This document shows, in pieces, positions 10,701 through 16,973 of a DNA stretch of 34,253 nucleotides (position 1 is its first letter; each line of letters opens with the position of its first letter). Position numbers and translations under genes: made by a program. The DNA is from Catalinimonas alkaloidigena. GTDB lineage: Bacteria > Bacteroidota > Bacteroidia > Cytophagales > Flexibacteraceae. Location: the NCBI RefSeq assembly GCF_900100765.1, contig NZ_FNFO01000021.1:1-34253 (forward strand), given 5' to 3'. The notes below the pieces were generated by a model. It made no database searches. It had not been told where the DNA came from and saw only the letters and a program-made list of their open reading frames with translations.

Positions 10701-11100
10701 AGGGCGCTTGCCGTGGACCCAAGTTCAACAGGTGATCTCGTCTGCTAAAAAAAACCATCAGATACAATCATCGCTAACTAGCGGAGAATGGCCTTGCGAA
10801 TTAGTTGACGCTGTAAAAGCACAGTTCGAACTATACCTGCACAACAGGCCAGCCAACGGAGCAGATGAGGCCCCACTACAAACGATTGGCACCCCAACCC
10901 AAAAGTTCGCAACGGTTACTCCCGAAGCCATTCAGGATTTGGCCGACAACATGGGAGAGTTGTTGGAAGCAACAGCGGGCTACGATCTGCAGTTTCGACT
11001 AGATATGTCATTTGGAGAAGGGCAAGAGATCCCAACAGAAGTGAAAGATCGAGTGAACAATATCTTAAAAGAGTTTTCTAATGATATCAGGGTCACATAG
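7786..11100 (+). CDS. DUF499 AAA+ ATPase (defence operon gene 3)
   Basis: A 1104-residue predicted ATPase of the DUF499/COG1483 family. Walker A is NYGGGKTHT (G89-T93, K92) and Walker B is LILLDEVMMYARNW (D214, E215). The middle and C-terminal parts, with the FHPDL segment and a long helical region after residue 300, fit this large family. The ATG overlaps the stop of the methyltransferase gene (ATGA), so the three genes form one translationally coupled operon. Homologues usually accompany a DUF1156 methylase, often also DUF3780 or phospholipase D-like proteins; neither of those is visible here. The probable job is ATP-driven sensing or remodelling of invading DNA; the exact mechanism is not known to me. 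No terminator is obvious after the gene. Confidence 0.9.
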   Translation: MSTARSNAWHQVAKLRSDLLTGELPQHLFAADLYEVVMQRGEREMYEDPRQFFARTFVTHSIRELAGDVGERLAGRSSKAVRQLALNYGGGKTHTQITLYHLFSHPKALVDIPTAADLLEKFRGHVPKARVAALSFDKLDVKLGMEVRAPNGNTRRLLYAWNVLAYQLAGDQGLEVLHGQAFSEERDTPPSELVLSNLFQIPESEGLAVLILLDEVMMYARNWVGTNLLRQGQLRDFFQSLTQAAAKAKQCAVVASLLGNDPSVRDNIGKSIEVELMQIFNRQEEARIQPVAKEDIADVLRRQFFESESLTEEVRRKNTVTPLDGLAKIDQQTEQHKRREKARFEASYPFHPDLTEVFYTKWAQMENFQQTRGILRVFALALREAAVWEDTSLLIGPNVFLAAPNTGKLSEGLRELAEIASVHAARAGDAPQWSRLLERELGHARQAQELTVDLKNREVEQAVVTTFLHSQPIGQEARLRELILLMGHTYPIKINLYKGLRMWANTSWFLDDEKLGQKDAEGIPEVWRLGFKPNLTQMQADARRNRVSDQQVEAILTEQIESLQSLTKGVKALDIALSKLPRTPGDITDNPAFKFVILPPSAASEANKPSEVAKRFLETYTNLERPRVYKNSMLCVAPSASGLETVREAIRDMRAWEWVEQEVKNQGGDVYRRSQASTRFNEAKRRVPDAVKAAYCIVITFSEKNQIIAFQATPTDEQPLFEIIKADKSARIQETAIEPSALLPDGPYEIWGEGEPFKKVRDMVDAFFQYPRLPKVLQPEAVRNTIKLGCRRGIFVLRYRLPDGSMKTYWRAEIESIKWDEDSLVLMLPEKAELTELTPALLAPGALPDLWQGETITLGDLYTYFAGGKEVIDPPTDEQPYPDLTFVPKAAPDLIQQAVISAVRSGNLMISDEKIMLWKEEVPPGVLKDTTVINHRPDALPYETILPDALPEAWSGKSTNAKSIFDALMQKRGRLPWTQVQQVISSAKKNHQIQSSLTSGEWPCELVDAVKAQFELYLHNRPANGADEAPLQTIGTPTQKFATVTPEAIQDLADNMGELLEATAGYDLQFRLDMSFGEGQEIPTEVKDRVNNILKEFSNDIRVT

Positions 11101-11391
11101 CACGGCCATTGATGTTATTCATTTCAAACAGAAGTAAAGCTGAAGAACATTTTCATCAAACACAATACTGTTATAGGTGGGGCATCTATTTCTCTTGCTC
11201 TAATAGATTAATTTATATGCTATGTAATTCTGACTTCTTGAGCTTAACAACTCTCATTAGCAAGGAAACGACTAAATCATTGATATTACCTTCCATATAT
11301 CTCACTAAAAAATGTAGACCGGTAAAGTTGAATATTATTGCATAGTTCAATAAATATTATTAGTTATGATAAACTAATTGTCAATTTAATA

Positions 11392-13377
11392 ATGACTGTG
11401 AAACATTCTTATAAAGAACTCTTGGCATCAACGGCAGTTTTTGCAGAAATGGCTAATAGTAATGTTGACCTAAAGCAAGTATTGACAGAATTTACATTAT
11501 CGACTTATTCACTAGAGCAAACATTCTCTCAAACAGTGAATGAGGTTTCTGACGCACTAAGAACCCATTTTGAGTTTGAAATTCCTGTTGCAGTAGTCAA
11601 AACTATCCTAAAGAAGCTAAAGAAACTGGATCTTCTAAGTCAAGAGAATGGAAGATTTGTTATATCTCCAGAGGAAAGAAATAAATGGGAAAGATTTGTC
11701 AAAAAAGTAGAAAAAAAACAACTAGAGCAGAAAAAAATTACCGATCAACTAATCTCTTATGTAGAACTTCATAAAGGTAAGCTGGAGGATGAACAAAGGA
11801 CAAATTTATTAAGTTGTTTTTATAAATATTTATTTGATGAATCATTCGAAAATGAATATTATGATGTCTTGAGTGCCTTTATTATAAAAAAATCTACTGT
11901 TGAAAGTATTCATAATGAACTTAACCTAATTCGCGAGGGAACAACAATATTAAATGGAATCAAATATAATCCAAACGTAAGTGAGGTAAAACCTTGGAGA
12001 AAACCGTTGAATATTTATCTTGACACTGAACATCTATTTAATATTAGTGGTTACAACGGCGAGATATACTATAGATTAATGTCAGATTTAGTTGAATTAG
12101 TTGACGAAATTAATAAGCAAAATAAGGAAAAGTTCAACAAAAAGTCGATACAATTTAAATACTTTGAGGATACAGAGCTTGAAGTAAAGAATTTTTTTTA
12201 TGCTGCGCAAAGAATTATATCAGGCGACAAGAATAGAGGCTTTAATTCTGTTGCTATGAATGAAATCTTAAATGGATCTAAAACTGTAGCTGACATTATA
12301 AACAAAGAATCAGATTTTTTTATGAATTTAAGTTCTTTAGGATTAAGACTAGAGAAGAATTTTTCATTATATGAAAACCATTCATACAATGTCGAAGATC
12401 AATATATTTATGATAAATATTCACCAAACTCAAGCGAGGAGGAAATTAATTCCATATTAAAATCATTTACTGCCATTAATATCCTTAGAAAAGGGAATAA
12501 TAATCAAGATTTCGAGAATATTGGTCATATTATTATGACAGGGTCTAACATTAAACTCCAAATCAGTAGTGACATTGATATAAAAATTAATAATACTGAC
12601 TTTTCTTTTGCAACAAATATATATTACATAACCAATCACTTGTGGTTTCGATTAAACAAAGGATTAGGATTTAAAAGTAGCCTGCCTTCGTCTTTAGATG
12701 TAGTTGCAAAAGCTCAAATGCTTTTATCAAGCCATCTAAATCATTCAGTGCGTGAGCATTACAACAAACTAGAACAAGATTACATATCTGGAAATAAATC
12801 GATAGAATCGATTAAGGGTTACTATTTAAGTTTACGATCATTCGTTGTTAAGCCAGAAGATCTTGTTCCTGATAATATTGAAGAAAAAATAAAAATCCTT
12901 TATGATTATAGTGATATTGAAAGATTTCAAGAAGAACAATCCTTACTAAGGAAAAAAGCTCTTGCTTATGATGAACTTCAGGCTAATAAGCTTAAAGAAG
13001 ATGAACTTAACATAAAGCTAGCAAGAGAAGAACTGATTAATACTTGTTGCCTTTTGTTAGTTTCTGCAAGAAAGAATTTTTTGATCACAAAAATCTTCAT
13101 TTATGCATTAATGACAAGTTTCGCGATATTAGGAATATGGGGAATTATTTCAATAATCACTAAGCATGATACACCTCTAAGCATTTTTTCAGCAATGCTT
13201 GCAATTATTAGTGTGTTGTCATTAATAAAAATAAAGAAATTGTTTCAATGGATAAGTTTGATCATTTTTCAGAAGTATGAAAGGTTTAAAAAAACTAATT
13301 TAATCACTAATGCTGAGTTAGGTAACATCAATAATTCTATCGGAATCAGCCAGACCCTTCCCCTCTCTCCAGAATAA
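11392..13377 (+). CDS. Unrecognised AT-rich membrane protein, possible winged-helix plus PIN-like effector
   Basis: A 661-residue protein from the ATG at 11392. An in-frame TTG at 11338 would extend it by 18 residues, but that segment is unlike protein. Residues about 1-100 resemble a winged-helix region (VAVVKTILKKLKKLDLLSQENGRFVIS), followed by a Lys-rich helical stretch. Residues 205-225 read LNIYLDTEHLFNISGYNG, a hydrophobic strand ending in D211, as in PIN-like nucleases, with later acidic helices; this is suggestive only. Near the C-terminus are two hydrophobic helices (about 568-588 and 596-613) and a basic tail, so it is probably membrane-anchored. The DNA is far more AT-rich than its neighbours, indicating separate acquisition. 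Sitting behind a defence operon, it may be an independent abortive-infection type protein. Function unknown. Confidence 0.75.
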   Translation: MTVKHSYKELLASTAVFAEMANSNVDLKQVLTEFTLSTYSLEQTFSQTVNEVSDALRTHFEFEIPVAVVKTILKKLKKLDLLSQENGRFVISPEERNKWERFVKKVEKKQLEQKKITDQLISYVELHKGKLEDEQRTNLLSCFYKYLFDESFENEYYDVLSAFIIKKSTVESIHNELNLIREGTTILNGIKYNPNVSEVKPWRKPLNIYLDTEHLFNISGYNGEIYYRLMSDLVELVDEINKQNKEKFNKKSIQFKYFEDTELEVKNFFYAAQRIISGDKNRGFNSVAMNEILNGSKTVADIINKESDFFMNLSSLGLRLEKNFSLYENHSYNVEDQYIYDKYSPNSSEEEINSILKSFTAINILRKGNNNQDFENIGHIIMTGSNIKLQISSDIDIKINNTDFSFATNIYYITNHLWFRLNKGLGFKSSLPSSLDVVAKAQMLLSSHLNHSVREHYNKLEQDYISGNKSIESIKGYYLSLRSFVVKPEDLVPDNIEEKIKILYDYSDIERFQEEQSLLRKKALAYDELQANKLKEDELNIKLAREELINTCCLLLVSARKNFLITKIFIYALMTSFAILGIWGIISIITKHDTPLSIFSAMLAIISVLSLIKIKKLFQWISLIIFQKYERFKKTNLITNAELGNINNSIGISQTLPLSPE

Positions 13378-13380
13378 AAT

Positions 13381-13527
13381 ACAATCTAGGGCGAGTATGC
13401 AAACTCAGTTTGACATACATCTTGATCAACAGCTAGGCTCGTTGCTATACTTCCACGAGGGTTTTTGTAAAGATTAATTTTCGAAATTTAGATGCCATAG
13501 GGAGTTTGCATACTCGCCCTAGATTGT
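13381..13527. mobile_element. 147-bp element with perfect 26-bp terminal inverted repeats (MITE-like)
   Basis: Positions 13381-13406 (ACAATCTAGGGCGAGTATGC then AAACTC) are repeated exactly as the reverse complement at 13502-13527. They enclose 95 bp without coding potential. The arms are too far apart for a normal terminator, and there is no T tract. A non-autonomous transposable element or a recombination/resolution site are the main options. No clear target-site duplication is seen. It lies at the junction between AT-rich and GC-rich DNA. Confidence 0.55.
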
Positions 13528-13586
13528 TACATTTTCTAAAGGACGTTTCAAAAACATCATCCGCCGCCGTTCTCTGTGAAGATATA

Positions 13587-13615
13587 GGATCCGATAAGTC
13601 CCTATTATCGGACCT
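13587..13615. other. dif/Xer-like recombination site candidate
   Basis: Two 11-bp arms, GGATCCGATAA (13587-13597) and TTATCGGACCT (13605-13615), are inverted with 9 of 11 matches around a 7-bp centre GTCCCTA. The inner ends ATAA and TTAT and the 6-8 bp spacer are the layout of XerC/XerD-type sites. It lies 66 bp before a small gene followed by a tyrosine recombinase, the natural candidate enzyme. The likely role is multimer resolution or integration. Confidence 0.5.
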
Positions 13616-13681
13616 AATTCCCTACCTTTACCACACCCCTGATTTACTACCTTTCAGGAAGATGCTTGTTCCCTAAGCTGC

Positions 13682-14038
13682 ATGATTAAGGTTAAACACC
13701 CTGACCCCGACTGCCACCAGGAACAAGTGGCCCTCTTTGCGTTGGCTCCTTCCCATGAGCGAGCCCGGCGCGCCCTGGTGTTTACGCTCAGTAACCTTAA
13801 GGTTCGGTATCTGCATCGCACTGTATCCTACGACCCGACCCTGAAAGACTACTACGCCTGGCTGGCCGAACTCTCCGCACCGCTGCGCACCCACATGAGC
13901 TCACTCGGCTGGGAAGGATGCCAAGACCAGCCTACGTTCCAACACTTTGTGCAGCAGCGCCATGACCTCACGCTGGACGACTATCTCCGCCAGCACTTGT
14001 CTGAAGAAGACTATCACACTTCTCTTAGTTTTACATAA
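13682..14038 (+). CDS. Small protein of unknown function upstream of the recombinase
   Basis: A 118-residue soluble protein with no membrane segment or motif that I recognise (begins MIKVKHPDPDCHQEQ). It shares the high GC and strand of the recombinase gene, which starts 11 bp after its stop, so the two are probably co-transcribed. It is rich in His, Gln and aromatic residues. An accessory factor for the recombinase is a reasonable guess from position alone. Confidence 0.65.
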   Translation: MIKVKHPDPDCHQEQVALFALAPSHERARRALVFTLSNLKVRYLHRTVSYDPTLKDYYAWLAELSAPLRTHMSSLGWEGCQDQPTFQHFVQQRHDLTLDDYLRQHLSEEDYHTSLSFT

Positions 14039-14049
14039 CCTACTCATTT

Positions 14050-15018
14050 ATGAAACCCACCCTGCCTATCGCCTCGCGTACCTCTTCCGCCCTGGTCCTG
14101 CCCGCTGACTCCATCGCTAGCAACACGGCCCAGTACCTGGAAAGCGGCTTGCAAGGCGCCCCCAACACCCAGCGCGCCTACCGTGCCGACCTGGCCGACT
14201 TTGAAGCCTTCCTGGTCTCCCGCGGCGAAGTGCTCGCCCCGGCCACCGCGGCCACGCTGGCTGACTACCTCTCTGCCATGGCCGATCGGGGGCTGAAGTG
14301 GGCCACCCTGCGCCGCCGCCTCTCCGCCCTGGTGAAATGGCACGAGCTCCAGGGCCTGGACAATCCCACCCTCAACCCGCTGGTGCAACACGTGCTGACC
14401 GGCATCAAGCGCCAGATCCGTACCCGCCAGCGGCAGGCCCCCGCCTTCGAGATCGGAGAATTCAAGCGGGCCCTGGACGCGATCCCCCACGACCGTTTGG
14501 CGGGATGGCGCGACCGCGCCCTGCTCCTGATGGGCCTGGCCGGGGCCTTTCGCCGCTCCGAGCTGGTGGCCTTGAACCTGGAGGACTTGCGTTTTGAACG
14601 AGATGCCTTGCTGGTGGACGTGGTCCGTTCCAAGACCGACCAGACCGGCGAAGGCGATTGGAAAGCGCTCTATTATTCTCCCTACCTGGAGTACTGTCCC
14701 GTCCGCACGGTGCAGCACTGGATTGAGCAATTGGGGCGTACGACCGGGGCCCTGTTTGTCAGCCTGCGCAAAGGCGAGCGCCTCACCGGGAATCGGCTCT
14801 CCGACAAGGGAGTGGCCCGCATCACCAAGCGCTGGCTGGGGGAAGACTACTCGGCCCACAGCCTGCGCGCCTCCTTTGTCACCATTGCCAAGCGCAATGG
14901 GCAGGACGATTTGGCCGTCATGCGCCAGACCAAACATAAGTCGACCGAGATGATCCATCGCTACACGCGCATCCAGGACGTCACCGTCCACAACGCCGCC
15001 AAAGAACTCGGCCTGTAG
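14050..15018 (+). CDS. Tyrosine recombinase (phage-integrase family, Xer-like size)
   Basis: A 322-residue site-specific recombinase. The N-terminal SAM-like DNA-binding domain covers about residues 20-120 (TQRAYRADLADFEAFL). The catalytic domain follows with R168 (GAFRRSEL), H270 and R273 (AHSLRASF), H296 (TKHKS) and nucleophile Y305 (IHRYTR); a Lys in RSKTDQTGEG (about 191-200) fits the beta-hairpin lysine. The full catalytic set is present, so it should be active. It breaks and rejoins DNA through a 3'-phosphotyrosine. The size and single catalytic domain fit XerC/D-like plasmid resolvases rather than large phage integrases. The inverted-arm site at 13587-13615 is a good candidate target. 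The gene is strikingly GC-rich and gives long antisense open frames that are shadows. Confidence 0.92.
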   Translation: MKPTLPIASRTSSALVLPADSIASNTAQYLESGLQGAPNTQRAYRADLADFEAFLVSRGEVLAPATAATLADYLSAMADRGLKWATLRRRLSALVKWHELQGLDNPTLNPLVQHVLTGIKRQIRTRQRQAPAFEIGEFKRALDAIPHDRLAGWRDRALLLMGLAGAFRRSELVALNLEDLRFERDALLVDVVRSKTDQTGEGDWKALYYSPYLEYCPVRTVQHWIEQLGRTTGALFVSLRKGERLTGNRLSDKGVARITKRWLGEDYSAHSLRASFVTIAKRNGQDDLAVMRQTKHKSTEMIHRYTRIQDVTVHNAAKELGL

Positions 15019-15053
15019 CGGCATCCCTATAGTCTAACACAAAGGCATGAAAA

Positions 15054-15071
15054 AGCCCCTCGTGAGGGGTT
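15054..15071 (-). terminator. Intrinsic terminator (minus strand, perhaps bidirectional)
   Basis: A CCCCT/AGGGG stem around a CGTG loop is preceded on the + strand by five A residues, which give a T tract when read on the minus strand. It lies between the convergent recombinase gene and the minus-strand cassette, about 210 bp beyond the cassette's last stop. It could stop transcription from either side. Confidence 0.6.
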
Positions 15072-15278
15072 ACTTCATCTTAAATGGCCTTTCTGGGGAT
15101 CGTTGGCGTGTTCGTGACGGTTGCATCAGTTGCCAAACTTGCGGCATACGCCCTGTTAAGCTACATTAATAGGAGAAGGGTATCAGCATAGTTTTTGCCC
15201 AGCCAGATACCTGATCGACTTGGCTGGTTGCCACTTCCCCATCTTGGTGCAAGCATGCTCTTTTCAAAAATGACTCGA

Positions 15279-16973
15279 TCAGTCCCAGAATCGAACGCCA
15301 AATTGCGTTTCCTCGCGCAGCGTGTGGGTAATCAATCGTTTTAGGACGGGCAGCCACAATTGGATGAACTCATTGTCGAAGTGTACCTGCGTAAACCGCC
15401 GCCGAGCGTACTCAGTCATCGATTGTCGGAATGGCGTACTGCATGGAGTGAAATAGATAAGGTCAGGCTCGTCGCTAGCGGCTATGCAAAGTATCTCAGT
15501 ATATTCGTCTTGCGCCGGTTTGGACCGCGCCATCAGATAGGCAAAGTGCAGTTCGGCTCCGCGTTCGGCGTGTTGAGTAATGAGGGCGGCGCAGTCGTCA
15601 TCAATCAGGACGCACATGCGGTTCGCTGGGCAATCCGGCGACCGCAGCCACTTTGATAGCCAATTCGTGTAATTCAAAAGAGTCAAGGAGCAAACGATAC
15701 AAGGTTCAACCGCGGCATTCAAAAGACGCTTAAACACTGCGGGGGCTGTTTCCTGGCCAAGCACTAGGAACTCGATGCGTGGGTCGGCTCCAGGCGGCGC
15801 CCAGCGCCGCCGAAGACCAACTATCAGAGTACTTTGCGTCAAGAGTTCCTTCCCGTCAATCGGCTCATATAGTACGCGGGCTTTGTCAGAAGGCATAGCG
15901 ACAAACTGACAATAGCGTTGCCCGTTTATCTCAAAAACAAAAAGATCGGTGATACTATCTGGATTATTTGCAAGGTTGACAAATGTTGCGGGCAGTGGGT
16001 TATCACTTAGCATCAGGTGCTCGTTGCGGAAATCGGTGAATAAGGAGACTTCATCCTCTTGACGGGAATCCGGCATCCAGAACTGACGCTGTAACCGGTC
16101 ACCCGCAAACGATTCAACTTTGACTATAAGGTCCGCCAAACGGTTTTTCTGGCCGTTAAACTGGCAGTCATGGCCGGTACTCTGGTGCAGTACTTCGGCA
16201 AAAACGTCGAATCCGGCCGTGCTAATTTGGTCCAAAAAATCGGTATCGGAAGATAACCATACCTGTCGCGCCGTGATGGCGTCCAGGTATTGGTCAGCGA
16301 TCAGCACATATTGTCCGCCGGCATCTCGGAGCACATCTTTCATTGCGGCGATTGCGCGCTCGATCGTCGCAGACGTCATTAGCAGAGCAAAACGCTCATC
16401 AGGTTTGTCTACCGCACCAAGATCAATGGATGGCCAGGTATCGCATGGCTGTGCGAGCAACGTATCGTATATCGGAGTCTGCATAGCTGCGCGAGCGCAT
16501 GCAGCGAGCGCCATCACTGAGAGTACCGGCTGGAAGTCACTTGGAAACAAATCCGTGAATGATTTGAGCAGCGGCTGGTAGTCTGGATAGCTCGCCAGCA
16601 ATCGCGCGTCGATCGTACCGCGATTGGCTGTGGCGATCGCGGACACCGTGGCGTACGTCTCGTGAGTAACCAGGGAAATATCGATCATGCGCCCGACCAG
16701 AGATTCGAATCCTTCATAGGCAGCGGCGGCAAGAGCGCCCGCAAACACCATGGCATTGCCGTGACATGTACTGGCGTTGAGAAAAGCATGAAAGCTCTCG
16801 TGCCAGGAGACCATGTGCGCGACTGCCGAGCCACTATTGCTACCGATCAAGACCTGACGCGCGTGCTTGAGTGGGTCGTAACTGCCTTCACTCTGTTTTG
16901 GTACGCCGGACTGTTGCAACAGGCTGGTGAGCAGTAACGTGCGGCGATTTTGCCGTGACAAAGGAATGAACAT
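15279..16973 (-). CDS. Unknown protein with N-terminal HExxH metallopeptidase-like motif (cassette gene 3)
   Basis: A protein of 564 residues from the ATG at 16973, chosen because it forms TGATG with the preceding stop; a GTG lies one codon earlier. Residues 55-66 read VSWHESFHAFLN, with H58-E59-x-x-H62, followed by H104-E105 (VTHETYAT). The 42-residue gap to E105 is compatible with a gluzincin-type zinc site. The rest (two alpha/beta-looking regions, about 180-560) I do not recognise, and there is no signal peptide or clear membrane helix. Translation is evidently coupled to the kinase-like gene upstream, so the products probably act together. Could be a protease effector or a zinc-binding protein that has lost catalysis; confident about the gene, not about its function. 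Confidence 0.75.
   Translation of the reverse strand: MFIPLSRQNRRTLLLTSLLQQSGVPKQSEGSYDPLKHARQVLIGSNSGSAVAHMVSWHESFHAFLNASTCHGNAMVFAGALAAAAYEGFESLVGRMIDISLVTHETYATVSAIATANRGTIDARLLASYPDYQPLLKSFTDLFPSDFQPVLSVMALAACARAAMQTPIYDTLLAQPCDTWPSIDLGAVDKPDERFALLMTSATIERAIAAMKDVLRDAGGQYVLIADQYLDAITARQVWLSSDTDFLDQISTAGFDVFAEVLHQSTGHDCQFNGQKNRLADLIVKVESFAGDRLQRQFWMPDSRQEDEVSLFTDFRNEHLMLSDNPLPATFVNLANNPDSITDLFVFEINGQRYCQFVAMPSDKARVLYEPIDGKELLTQSTLIVGLRRRWAPPGADPRIEFLVLGQETAPAVFKRLLNAAVEPCIVCSLTLLNYTNWLSKWLRSPDCPANRMCVLIDDDCAALITQHAERGAELHFAYLMARSKPAQDEYTEILCIAASDEPDLIYFTPCSTPFRQSMTEYARRRFTQVHFDNEFIQLWLPVLKRLITHTLREETQFGVRFWD

Noticed and set aside
11109-11345. 78-codon ORF after the DUF499 gene
   Set aside because: No recognisable motif, unusual composition, in very AT-rich DNA, and no operon-like spacing. 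Treated as non-coding.
14044-15024. 326-codon open frame antisense to the tyrosine recombinase
   Set aside because: It mirrors a GC-rich gene with all catalytic residues intact; the antisense product is Gly/Gln-rich and without any domain.
15166-15357. 63-codon minus-strand ORF overlapping the end of the second HExxH gene
   Set aside because: A shadow frame of the larger gene with no protein-like features.
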